DNA from: DATLGD01 sp035540755
GTDB taxonomy: Bacteria; Actinomycetota; Actinomycetes; Mycobacteriales; SCTD01
Direction of reading: 5' to 3'
Assembly (NCBI GenBank): GCA_035540755.1
Contig: DATLGD010000077.1
Location: 1 to 14,392 of the forward strand
Length of the DNA: 14,392 nucleotides
Part shown: piece by piece, positions 1 through 6,682 of the stretch
Layout: each line of letters starts with the position of its first letter
Position numbering within the stretch: the first letter of the stretch is position 1
The notes under the pieces: generated by a model
What the model was told of the DNA's origin: nothing
Seen by the model: only the letters and a program-made list of their open reading frames with translations
The model's database searches: none
Program-made: the position numbers and the translations under genes

Positions 1-859
1 TGTCGTAGTCGCCGTAGGCCTCGTAGAACTCCTCCATCGTGAACTCGGGGAAGTGCGTCGCGTCGATGCCCTCGTTGCGGAAGTTCTTGCCGATCTCGAA
101 GACCTTGTCGATGCCCCCGACGACCGCGCGCTTGAGGTAGAGCTCGAGCGCGATCCGCAGCGTGACGTCGAGGTCGAGCGCGTTCACGTGGGTGCGGAAG
201 GGCCGGGCGGCCGCGCCGCCGTGCACCACCTGCAGCATCGGCGTCTCGACCTGGACGAACCCGCGGGCGTGGAAGGTCTCGCGCAGGCTCCGCACGACCG
301 CGGCGCGGTCGCGCACCATCTGCCGCGAGGAGGCGTTGACGACGAGGTCGACGTAGCGCTGCCGGACCCGCGCCTCCGGGTCGGTGAGCCCGTGGTGCTT
401 GTCGGGCAGCGGGCGCAGCGCCTTGCTGGTCAGCTGCCAGGACTCGGCCATGACCGACAGCTCGCCACGCTTGCTGCTGATCACCTGGCCGGTGACGCCG
501 ACGTGGTCGCCGAGGTCGACGTCGCGCTTCCAGTCCGCCAGCCGCTCCTCGCCCACCCCGGCCAGGCTGACCATCACCTGCAGGGTCGCCTCACCCTCCT
601 GCAGGGTGGCGAAGCAGAGCTTGCCGCCCTCGCGGGACAGCACCACCCGGCCGGTGACCCCGACGGTCTCGCCCGACTCCTCGGCGGCCTGCAGGTGCCC
701 GAACCGCTCGCGGACCTCGGCCAGCGACGTCGTGCGCGGGTAGCCGAGCGGGTAGGGCGGCGTCCCGGCCTCGACGAGCCGGTCGTACTTCTCGCGCCGG
801 ATCCGGACCTGCTCGGGGAGCTGGTCGTCGGGGCTGGTGGTCATCGGCGCGTCGGACAC
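1..859 (-). CDS. lysS: Lysyl-tRNA synthetase, class II (5' part, runs off left edge)
   Basis: Charges tRNA-Lys with lysine in the cytoplasm. About 286 N-terminal residues are visible and the C-terminal catalytic remainder lies beyond position 1. After a short tail there is the OB-fold anticodon-binding domain (TGRVVLSREGGKLCFATLQ, then QVMV). This is followed by the start of the class II catalytic core with RQRYVDL, VRSLRETFHARGFVQVETPML (motif 1) and the motif 2 region FEIGRNFRNEGIDATHFPEF followed by TMEEFYEAYGDYD. This order is diagnostic for LysS. I chose the GTG at 859 (VSDAPMTTS) because an in-frame TAG lies at 871-869 and a GAGG lies just upstream, although only 2 nt away. The ATG at 844 is a real alternative. 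It is divergent from the plus-strand gene starting at 951. No frameshift is seen. A second lysyl-tRNA synthetase paralogue (LysX-like) is less likely because no extra membrane domain precedes the OB fold. Confidence 0.95.
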   Translation of the reverse strand, partial: MSDAPMTTSPDDQLPEQVRIRREKYDRLVEAGTPPYPLGYPRTTSLAEVRERFGHLQAAEESGETVGVTGRVVLSREGGKLCFATLQEGEATLQVMVSLAGVGEERLADWKRDVDLGDHVGVTGQVISSKRGELSVMAESWQLTSKALRPLPDKHHGLTDPEARVRQRYVDLVVNASSRQMVRDRAAVVRSLRETFHARGFVQVETPMLQVVHGGAAARPFRTHVNALDLDVTLRIALELYLKRAVVGGIDKVFEIGKNFRNEGIDATHFPEFTMEEFYEAYGDYD

Positions 860-935
860 CGCCTCAGGCTAGTGACCGCGACGGCGCGGCCGGTTGCGGC
901 CGGGTCGCGAGCGGGTAGCCGCACGTCATGGGACC

Positions 936-941
936 TGGAGG
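936..941 (+). promoter_or_regulatory. Ribosome binding site TGGAGG that decides the start at 951
   Basis: TGGAGG lies 9 nt before the GTG at 951. The longer in-frame TTG start at 894 has no comparable purine-rich sequence before it, so this site favours the 277-residue form. Confidence 0.55.
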
Positions 942-950
942 CTCGCGGCG

Positions 951-1784
951 GTGACCGCGTTCGACGTCGACGCGGTCGCGCTGGCCGCGCGTGAGCTGCT
1001 GCGGGAGCGCCGCAGGGAGCTCGTCGCGGAGGCCTGCGCCTGGGCGGTGGGTCTGTCGGATCAGCCGCACCACGCCCGCCGGCACGGGCGGGTGGTGCCG
1101 ACCGGCGTGACGCTGGGCACGCGCACCCTGAACGGCCAGCCGCTCGCCAGCGACGAGGACACCCGCCTGGACCTCGACGACGCCCGCCCCGGCACGTTCC
1201 AGGACGTGCTCGGCGCGCTCACCCCCGACGGGGGCGTGTACGCCGACCGGTTCGAGGAGCAGGTGCTCGTGCCCTTCGTGCTCGAGACCTGCGTGCGCGC
1301 CGTCGACACCGCGCGGCGGCGGCACCCCGAGGCCGTGGCGGAGCTGCTCGACGAGCTCGGCGAGGACGGCAGCGACCTCGTCGAGGTGGTGCGGGCCGCC
1401 GAGTGGGAAGCGCCGATGCGCACCGAGGCCGAGCTGCTCGTGCTGGCGGCACTCGGGCACGTGTCCCTGGTCGAGGTCGAGGCGGAGGGGCTCCCGCTGT
1501 CGTTGGTGCGCGCCGCCGAGCGGCTGGCCCGCGACGCCGTCCCGGCGCCGGAGCCGGTCACCCCGGTTGACGACCTCGACGGCGCACTGTTCCTCGCCGA
1601 GGCGGCGCTGCGCGAGGCGGACCTGCCCCTGCCGGTGCCGCCGCCGCACGCCGAGCAGCTGCTCGACCTGCTGCTCGACGAGGGTCTCGACACCGGTGAG
1701 GTGCTGGCGCTGCTGCCGCACCTGCCGGTGCAGCAGGACACCGCCGAGCACGTCGCCGTCGAGATCGAGGCGCGCGAGGTGTGA
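951..1784 (+). CDS. Hypothetical acidic protein, 277 aa
   Basis: I do not recognise this family. The protein is soluble-looking and rich in Asp/Glu/Leu/Val, with no signal peptide or membrane segment. It begins MTAFDVDAVALAARELLRER, has a His/Arg patch near residues 38-46 (QPHHARRHGR), a central helical part (RFEEQVLVPFVLETCVRAVD, then TARRRHPEAVAELLDELGED), and an acidic helical C-terminus ending in EHVAVEIEAREV. The start chosen is GTG at 951, because TGGAGG at 936-941 lies 9 nt upstream. A TTG at 894 in the same frame would add 19 poorly conserved-looking residues. The opposite strand is also open over most of this region, but that reading is rich in Arg/Gln/His and low in acidic residues, as expected of a shadow frame. 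The gene is divergent from lysS and convergent with the HTTM gene, whose stop lies 6 nt away. Its role is unknown. Confidence 0.75.
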   Translation: MTAFDVDAVALAARELLRERRRELVAEACAWAVGLSDQPHHARRHGRVVPTGVTLGTRTLNGQPLASDEDTRLDLDDARPGTFQDVLGALTPDGGVYADRFEEQVLVPFVLETCVRAVDTARRRHPEAVAELLDELGEDGSDLVEVVRAAEWEAPMRTEAELLVLAALGHVSLVEVEAEGLPLSLVRAAERLARDAVPAPEPVTPVDDLDGALFLAEAALREADLPLPVPPPHAEQLLDLLLDEGLDTGEVLALLPHLPVQQDTAEHVAVEIEAREV

Positions 1785-1798
1785 GGCCGCTCAGGCCT
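1784..1798. terminator. Weak hairpin between convergent genes
   Basis: AGGCC and GGCCT form a 5-bp inverted repeat around a 5-nt loop (GCTCA), with a possible sixth G-U pair. It lies exactly over the 6-nt gap between the plus-strand hypothetical gene and the HTTM gene and overlaps both ends. There is no T-run on either side. It could act as a bidirectional terminator, but a stem this short may be chance in GC-rich DNA. Confidence 0.2.
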
Positions 1799-2459
1799 TC
1801 AGCCGCCCCGTGACCGCTGCGACGAGCGCCACCGCGGTGCCGCCGAACACCACCAGGCGCAGGGCGACCAGCGGCTCGAACCCGGCGAGCGGCACGGCCG
1901 CCGCGTGGAACCCGACGGCGGTGAGGAGACCCACCGCGTGCAGCCGGCGCACCCACGGCGTCAGGGCGAGCAGGACCTCGGCCGCGACCAGTCCGAGTGA
2001 GGCGAGCACGAGCACCGGCAGCGGCAGCACGCCCACCAGGCCCAGCCCGAACGGGGCGTCGGCCACCGCGGCGCCGAGCACGGTGCCGGCCAGGTACGGC
2101 TCGTTGAGCTTGGCCAGCGCCGCGACCGCGTACAGAGCGCTGACCTGCACCCGCCACAGCAGGAGCCGTTCACCGTCATCGCGGGCGACCAGCGCGGCGA
2201 GCGCGACGAGGCCGAGCAGCACGACGTGCTGTCGGCGCAGGTCCAGCGGAAGGTCCACGGCCGAGAGGGCCGCCCCGAGCAGGACGGCCGCCCAGGCGAA
2301 CCGGGACCGCCGTGCGTCCAGCCCCGCCAGCAGTCCCGCACCGCCGGTGACCAGCGCCACCGCGGACAGCACCGCGGGCGCCGAGACCGGCGCACGGAGC
2401 ACCACGTCGACCGCCTTGAGCACGGCGACCGCCCCCAGCAGGCGTGTGGCGGTCAGCAC
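1791..2459 (-). CDS. Short HTTM-family (vitamin K gamma-carboxylase-like) membrane protein, 222 aa
   Basis: A polytopic membrane protein with hydrophobic stretches at about residues 28-48, 55-70, 78-92, 105-118, 137-168 and 176-214. The segment YAVAALAKLNEPYLAG (110-125) resembles the signature of HTTM/vitamin K-dependent carboxylase-related proteins. There a Tyr, an Ala/Gly-rich helix and Lys-Leu precede an acidic or polar turn and a Gly. By eye, Lys117 aligns with the lysine used as catalytic base in human GGCX. At 222 residues the protein is shorter than typical HTTM proteins, and the soluble C-terminal part seems to be supplied by the preceding gene. I chose the GTG at 2459 because it overlaps the upstream TGA by 7 nt (GTGCTGA), which suggests translational coupling. 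The frame stays open far upstream, but that extension is Arg/Pro/Gly-rich shadow of neighbouring genes. Enzymatic activity cannot be inferred, because many bacterial HTTM proteins have no known reaction. Confidence 0.7.
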   Translation of the reverse strand: MLTATRLLGAVAVLKAVDVVLRAPVSAPAVLSAVALVTGGAGLLAGLDARRSRFAWAAVLLGAALSAVDLPLDLRRQHVVLLGLVALAALVARDDGERLLLWRVQVSALYAVAALAKLNEPYLAGTVLGAAVADAPFGLGLVGVLPLPVLVLASLGLVAAEVLLALTPWVRRLHAVGLLTAVGFHAAAVPLAGFEPLVALRLVVFGGTAVALVAAVTGRLKA

Positions 2460-2818
2460 CGGAAGACGCCGGGGTCCGGTCCGCCGGCGCGCGTCACCGC
2501 CACCAGGTCCGGGTGCGCGGCGCAGAGCCGGTCCGGCACGGTGCGGCCGGTGTCGACGGCCCGCACCACCGGCGGCAGGCGCTCGGCGCTCAACGGGCGG
2601 GTGCGGCCGGCGCCGTCCTGCCCTGCATAGGTCGCCGGCTGGGCCGAGGTGTACATCTGCCACGACGCCGGCAGCTCGGTCTGCGGCCGGGAGCCCTCGT
2701 CCACCCACCGCACGCCGAGCAGGGCGAGCGGGAGCGCCACCTGCACCACGACGACGGCGAGGACGGCGGGGCGCAGGCGCCGGCGGTCCGCGCGTCGTGG
2801 GCGCCGCTCCGGGGTCAC
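2453..2818 (-). CDS. Small one-pass membrane protein linked to the HTTM gene, 121 aa
   Basis: A basic N-terminus (RRPRRADRRRLRP) precedes one transmembrane helix at about residues 18-36. An extracytoplasmic segment of about 85 residues follows, containing LPASWQMYTSAQPATYAG. A 'WQM(Y/F)S' stretch following a hydrophobic helix resembles the soluble segment seen after the last helix of larger HTTM proteins, so this may be the partner half of the HTTM protein encoded next. Cys99 and the terminal Cys121 are the only cysteines and could pair. The start is GTG at 2818. No good Shine-Dalgarno is visible, and a 60-nt gap separates it from the NicO stop. Its stop overlaps the HTTM start by 7 nt. The function is unknown, and the pairing with HTTM is inferred from adjacency and the motif. 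Confidence 0.65.
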   Translation of the reverse strand: MTPERRPRRADRRRLRPAVLAVVVVQVALPLALLGVRWVDEGSRPQTELPASWQMYTSAQPATYAGQDGAGRTRPLSAERLPPVVRAVDTGRTVPDRLCAAHPDLVAVTRAGGPDPGVFRC

Positions 2819-2878
2819 CGGCGTCGCACGCCACGCCGGCCGGCGGCAGGCACCGGCTCGGCCCGGAGCAGCACGCGA

Positions 2879-4456
2879 TCAGGCCAGCTGGGCCACCGCT
2901 CGCGCGACGACCCCCGTTCCGACCAGGACGACCACGCCTGCCGTGGCGGCGGGCAGCAGCAGGGCCACCCGGGCTGCAGTCGCTGCTCGGCGGCTGGTCC
3001 CCGCCCGGGCCAGCACTGAGGTGAACCGGTCCCGTCCCCGGGCGAGCAGCAGGCCGGTGAGCGCGAGGGCGACCGCCATGCCGACGCCGTACGCGGTGAC
3101 GAGCACCAGGCCGAACCACGCCCTGCCCAGGGCGATGCCGCCGAGCAGCACGACGAGGGCGGACGGGCTGGGAACCAGCCCGCCGGCGAACCCGACCGCG
3201 AGCAGCCCCCGCATCCCGCTGCCCTCGGCGGGCAGGGCGTGGCTGTGCACGAACAGCCCGTGGGAGTGCGGCTCACCCGGTCCGCCTGACCCGACCCGAT
3301 GGTCGTGGTCGTGCGGGTGGTCGTGGTCGTGCGGGTGGTCGTGGTGCGGCTGCGCCGGCGCGGCTCCGACCGGCACCAGCTCGCGGACCGGGACGACGTC
3401 CAGGGCCGGCGTCCGGCGGCGTCGCGCGGCCCTCAGCAGCGCCACCCCGATGCCGACGATCAGCAGGCCGCTGGCCAGGCCGAGCCAGGGGTAGAGCCGC
3501 TCGGGGGAGGCCAGGCCGGCCGCGGTCAGCCCGACGCCGAGGGCGAGCACACCGAGCGTGTGCGTGACCGTGACCGACGCGCCGATGAGGACCGCGTCAC
3601 GCAGCGAGCCACGACGCCCGAGCAGGTAGGCGGCCATGACCGTCTTGCCGTGGCCCGGCGCGAACGCGTGCGCCCCCCCGAGGACGACGGCGAGGGCGAG
3701 TCCGCCGAGGACGAAGGCGGCGCTGAGCGACTCGCGCGCGACCAGGTCGGTGAACAGGCCGGTGACCTGGTCGGCGCCGCGGGGCAGGGCCCCGAGCGGG
3801 CCCTGCTCCAGCAGGCCACCCACGCCCCGGACGGCGCCGCTGCCGCCGACCACCCCGAACGAGGCGGACCGGACGTCGAGCGGTGAGCTCAGCAGGTCCT
3901 CGGGGTAGGCGCGCAGGCCGTCGCTGACGCTGCGCTCGGGCACGTCCGAGCCCACCAGGCGGGTGCCGTCGCCGACCGCCGTCGTCTCGCGCCAGCCGGA
4001 GCCGGGCGGCGGTGCGAGGTCGTAGCTGAGGTCGGACCCGAGCAGGCTCGGGACGTCAGCGCTCAGGCCGCAGACCAGCCGGGCGGTCCGCAGGCCGGCC
4101 GCGCCCGGAGGGAAGGTGAGGGAGCTGCTGGTGACGGCCAGCCCGACCCGGCGCCCGTCGACGGTCAGCCTGGCCTGCTCGGCCACCTCCGCGCACCCGC
4201 CGACGGCCGCGCCGCCGCTGTCCCGAGGCAGCCTGCCGGTCACGTCGTCGAGGTCCGGGAAGGCCTGCCTCGTCGGGATCTCGGCCCGGTCGACGACGAC
4301 GTCGACCCGCACCGCCTCGGGTTCGACCACGACGGCGCTGTAGGTGTTGACGCTGAAGTTGCCCAGCGGATGGGCCGATGCCGGCACGGCCGCGACGGAC
4401 AGACCGACGGCAGCCAGCGCAGCGACGGTGAGCAGCCGGGTCAGGGTCCGCGTCAC
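2879..4456 (-). CDS. NicO-type (nickel/cobalt transporter superfamily) membrane protein with exported N-terminal domain, 525 aa
   Basis: A predicted divalent-metal transporter of the inner membrane. A signal peptide (about residues 1-28, ending PASA) is followed by HPLGNFSVNTYSAVVV and an extracytoplasmic beta-rich domain to about residue 235, with Cys88 and Cys129 as a possible disulfide. The transporter part has hydrophobic helices near 245-264, 286-311, 324-345, 416-440, 445-472 and 497-518. It carries the NicO-type motif GAHAFAPGHGKT (261-272) and a second-half motif FAGGLVPSPSALVVLL (423-438). Between the halves (371-406) lies a cytoplasmic or loop segment of His/Asp repeats, including HHDHPHDHDHPHDHDH and then HSHGLFVHSH. 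The GTG at 4456 overlaps the TPR stop as GTGA, so it is probably translationally coupled. Family knowledge supports Ni/Co or related metal transport, but substrate and direction (uptake or efflux) cannot be read from the sequence. The exported domain sets it apart from plain NiCoT/RcnA proteins. Confidence 0.85.
   Translation of the reverse strand: MTRTLTRLLTVAALAAVGLSVAAVPASAHPLGNFSVNTYSAVVVEPEAVRVDVVVDRAEIPTRQAFPDLDDVTGRLPRDSGGAAVGGCAEVAEQARLTVDGRRVGLAVTSSSLTFPPGAAGLRTARLVCGLSADVPSLLGSDLSYDLAPPPGSGWRETTAVGDGTRLVGSDVPERSVSDGLRAYPEDLLSSPLDVRSASFGVVGGSGAVRGVGGLLEQGPLGALPRGADQVTGLFTDLVARESLSAAFVLGGLALAVVLGGAHAFAPGHGKTVMAAYLLGRRGSLRDAVLIGASVTVTHTLGVLALGVGLTAAGLASPERLYPWLGLASGLLIVGIGVALLRAARRRRTPALDVVPVRELVPVGAAPAQPHHDHPHDHDHPHDHDHRVGSGGPGEPHSHGLFVHSHALPAEGSGMRGLLAVGFAGGLVPSPSALVVLLGGIALGRAWFGLVLVTAYGVGMAVALALTGLLLARGRDRFTSVLARAGTSRRAATAARVALLLPAATAGVVVLVGTGVVARAVAQLA
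3301..3344. repeat. 18-bp tandem repeat encoding the His-rich loop
   Basis: The unit GGTCGTGGTCGTGCGGGT occurs twice without mismatch (3301-3318 and 3319-3336). A third partial copy follows (GGTCGTGG at 3337-3344). On the minus strand it encodes the repeated His-Pro-His-Asp-His-Asp block in the NicO loop. Perfect identity at synonymous positions suggests recent in-frame expansion by slippage. Confidence 0.85.
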
Positions 4457-5787
4457 ACCGGCCCGCCGAGCTGCGCGAGCGCCGCCTGGGCGCGGGGGGC
4501 GTGCAGCACCGAGAAGTGCGGGTTCAGCGCCAGCGCGGACGTCAGCGAACGCCGCGCCGCCGCCGCGTCGCCGACCGCCAGCTCGATCATGCCGCGGTGG
4601 TAGTCGAACAGCGCGCTCCGGGTGCCCAGGCGCTGCGCCTGCACGGCCACGTCGCGCGCCTCGGCAGAGCGGCCGTTGACGTGCAGCGCCCAGGCGTAGA
4701 CGTCGGCTGCGTGCACGCTGCGCCGGTCCTGCCAGACCCGCTCGGCGGCCGCCAGGGCTCCGGCCGGGTCGCCGTGGTCGGCCGCGAACAGCGCCTGCTC
4801 GAGGTCGAGGTCGGCGCCGGCCGCGACGAACAGCTGCTCGGTGGCTCGGACGACGGCGTACTGCTCCTCGGCCTCCGCCGTGCGCCCGAGCCAGGCGTAG
4901 AGGTCGCCCAGCTCGGTCAGGTAGCCGGCCTCGGGCAGGCGGGTGACCACGTCGCGCCAGTCGCGGAGCGCCGCCTCGGTCTGCCCGCGGGCGGCGGCCA
5001 CGCGCGCCCGGCCCGCGAGCAGGGCCGGCGCGTCGGGTGCGCGCTGCAGGCCCGAGGCGAACTGACGCTCCGCCTCGGCGAGGTCGCCCTGGCCGAAGGC
5101 GAGCTCGCCGAGGTAGCGGTGGGCGAAGGCGACGTCGGCGGGGTCGACCGCGATGCGCAGGGCCTGCTCGAGCGCCGCACGGGCGCCGTCGAGGTCCCCG
5201 CGCAGCTCGAAGGAGTAGGACGCGCGGGTGTAGGACGGCACGCCTGGCCGCAGGTCGAGCATGCGCTGCAGCGCGGTGAGCGCGGCGTCGTCGTCGCCGA
5301 GCTCGACATGGGCGTCGGTGAGCACGCCGAGCGCCGAGGCGCTGTAGGCGTTGACGGCCAGGGCCTGCTCGGCCAGGTCGCGCGCGGCCGGGAAGTCGTG
5401 CCGGGACGCCGCCAGAGCCGCCTGCCCGACGAGCGCGGCGTCGTTGCCCTCCGGCCGCTCGACGAGGGAGCGGGCGAAGGCCTCCTCGGCCTTCGCGTAC
5501 CAGGTGGGGTCGGCGGTCGTGCTCGCCTGCTGCAGGTAGACCGCTCCGAGCGAGCTCCAGGACTGCCAGTCGCCGGGCAGGCGCCGGAGCCGAGCCTGCA
5601 GGGCGGTCGTGGTGGTCGCGAGGTCCCCGCGCGGGGCACCCCCGACGACGTCCACCGCCTCCACGGGCACCGGCGGTCCGGCGGTGGTCGCTGCCTCCTC
5701 CGCGCCGCCGAGCGAGAGTCCGGCGCCGACCACGAGGGCCGCGGACAGCACGAGCACGCCGACGGGCCGGGCGAGCCAGCGGTTCAC
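4453..5787 (-). CDS. Membrane-anchored tetratricopeptide-repeat protein, 444 aa
   Basis: An N-terminal signal anchor or uncleaved signal peptide (about residues 7-28, PVGVLVLSAALVVGAGLSLG) is followed by a linker and a TPR array across residues 72-440. Units with the TPR pattern are clear near 76-110 (WSSLGAVYLQQA, then AEEAFARSLVERP), 115-148, 151-181 (ALGVLTDAHVELGDDDAALT), 188-216, 222-251 (AHRYLGELAFGQGDLAEAER), 257-285, 290-312, and 395-424 (YHRGMIELAVGDAAAARRSL). The array probably lies outside the membrane and serves as a docking scaffold. The GTG at 5787 overlaps the sortase stop (GTGA), and its own TGA overlaps the NicO start (GTGA), placing it in the middle of a coupled operon. No enzymatic motif is visible. 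By context it may bind DUF4331 or the exported NicO domain, but that is inference. Confidence 0.85.
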   Translation of the reverse strand: MNRWLARPVGVLVLSAALVVGAGLSLGGAEEAATTAGPPVPVEAVDVVGGAPRGDLATTTTALQARLRRLPGDWQSWSSLGAVYLQQASTTADPTWYAKAEEAFARSLVERPEGNDAALVGQAALAASRHDFPAARDLAEQALAVNAYSASALGVLTDAHVELGDDDAALTALQRMLDLRPGVPSYTRASYSFELRGDLDGARAALEQALRIAVDPADVAFAHRYLGELAFGQGDLAEAERQFASGLQRAPDAPALLAGRARVAAARGQTEAALRDWRDVVTRLPEAGYLTELGDLYAWLGRTAEAEEQYAVVRATEQLFVAAGADLDLEQALFAADHGDPAGALAAAERVWQDRRSVHAADVYAWALHVNGRSAEARDVAVQAQRLGTRSALFDYHRGMIELAVGDAAAARRSLTSALALNPHFSVLHAPRAQAALAQLGGPV

Positions 5788-6680
5788 GACGGCACCGGCG
5801 TGGTCAGCTGCCGGGCGTACACGACGACGTTCTCGGTGTAGCTGCGTGTCGCCTCGTCGAAGCTGCCGCCGCAGGTGACCAGACGGAGCTCGGAGCCGGA
5901 GGTCTGGCCGTACACCCGGTCGGAGGGGAAGGCGTCCTTCGCCACCGTCTCGAGGCCGTAGACCTCGAAGTCGACGACCGACCCGTCGACCCGCGCGACG
6001 GCCACCCGGTCGCCCGGCACGAGCTCGCGCAGCCGGAAGAAGACGGCGGCGCCCTCGTAGGAGTCGACGTGGCCGACGAGCACCGCGGGGCCGGGGTCAC
6101 CCGGTGCCGTGCCTGTCCGGTGCCACCCCACGTCGTCCGGGTCCTCGGGCACCTCGAGCGTGCCGTCGGCCAGGACGTCGAGACCGATGAGCTCGCGGTC
6201 GACGCCGATCCGCTCCACGATGAGCCGACGCGGAGGCGGTGCCTCCGGCTCGACCTCACCCGTCCGGGCCCGTGCCGCGACCGGGACCGGCTCTGGCAGC
6301 GTCCCCGCCTGCGCGGTGGGCGAGGCGACCGGCGGGGCCGGGATGGACGCGAGGGCGGCACCGCTTCCGATCAGGGACGCCGCCAGCGCCACCATGATCA
6401 GGCCGGGCAGCACCTCGGGGCGGGGACGCCGCGACCGCGGTGCTGGTGCCGCAGTCCGACGCGCGGAGGGGACGCCCTCCCAGGACCGGCCGGGGGACGG
6501 CGCGACCCCCGGCGGTGCGGCACCGGCCGGAGCCGGACGCGGCCGCGGCCGGTGCTGGGGGCGGGCCGGCGGTGCGCAGCGCCCCCGGACCGCAGGCGGC
6601 GTCCCCGGCGACGGAAGGCGGTCGCCGCACCGGGCAGGAGACGGTGCGGCACCGGCTCCGGCCCGGTGCGGCGAGGTCAT
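5784..6680 (-). CDS. Class E/F-type sortase with long Pro/Arg-rich N-terminus, 298 aa
   Basis: A membrane-anchored cysteine transpeptidase fold. Residues 1-88 form a Pro/Ala/Arg-rich, probably disordered cytoplasmic tail. A transmembrane helix follows at about 91-112 and a linker at 113-150. The sortase beta-barrel domain spans about 151-290. The catalytic triad is visible: His204 in VLVGHVDS, Cys270 in LRLVTCGG, and Arg279 in RSYTENVVVYA. The pattern GHVDS plus LVTCGG, and the small domain, fit the actinobacterial class F group, although class E cannot be excluded without alignment. The ATG at 6680 lies 2 nt after the DUF4331 stop, and the gene overlaps the TPR start (GTGA). No strong Shine-Dalgarno is seen, so coupling is likely. 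No LPXTG-type substrate is encoded in the window, and the nearest candidate, the DUF4331 protein, lacks the motif at its tail. It might act on substrates elsewhere or on an unusual signal. Confidence 0.88.
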   Translation of the reverse strand: MTSPHRAGAGAAPSPARCGDRLPSPGTPPAVRGRCAPPARPQHRPRPRPAPAGAAPPGVAPSPGRSWEGVPSARRTAAPAPRSRRPRPEVLPGLIMVALAASLIGSGAALASIPAPPVASPTAQAGTLPEPVPVAARARTGEVEPEAPPPRRLIVERIGVDRELIGLDVLADGTLEVPEDPDDVGWHRTGTAPGDPGPAVLVGHVDSYEGAAVFFRLRELVPGDRVAVARVDGSVVDFEVYGLETVAKDAFPSDRVYGQTSGSELRLVTCGGSFDEATRSYTENVVVYARQLTTPVPS

Positions 6681-6682
6681 CG

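Noticed and set aside
864..1751. Minus-strand open frame of 295 codons opposite the plus-strand hypothetical gene
   Set aside because: The protein is Arg/Gln/His/Gly-rich with few acidic residues, typical of the antisense shadow of a GC-rich gene. The plus frame has a Shine-Dalgarno and normal composition.
2459..3119. Upstream extension of the HTTM frame to 3119
   Set aside because: The extra 220 residues are Pro/Arg/Gly-rich low-complexity shadow overlapping both the small membrane gene and the NicO C-terminus. The GTG at 2459 is coupled to the preceding stop.
4501..5841. Plus-strand open frame of 446 codons across the TPR gene
   Set aside because: It is an exact shadow of the TPR gene, rich in Arg, Gly, Gln and His with no domain. 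The minus frame has clear TPR units.
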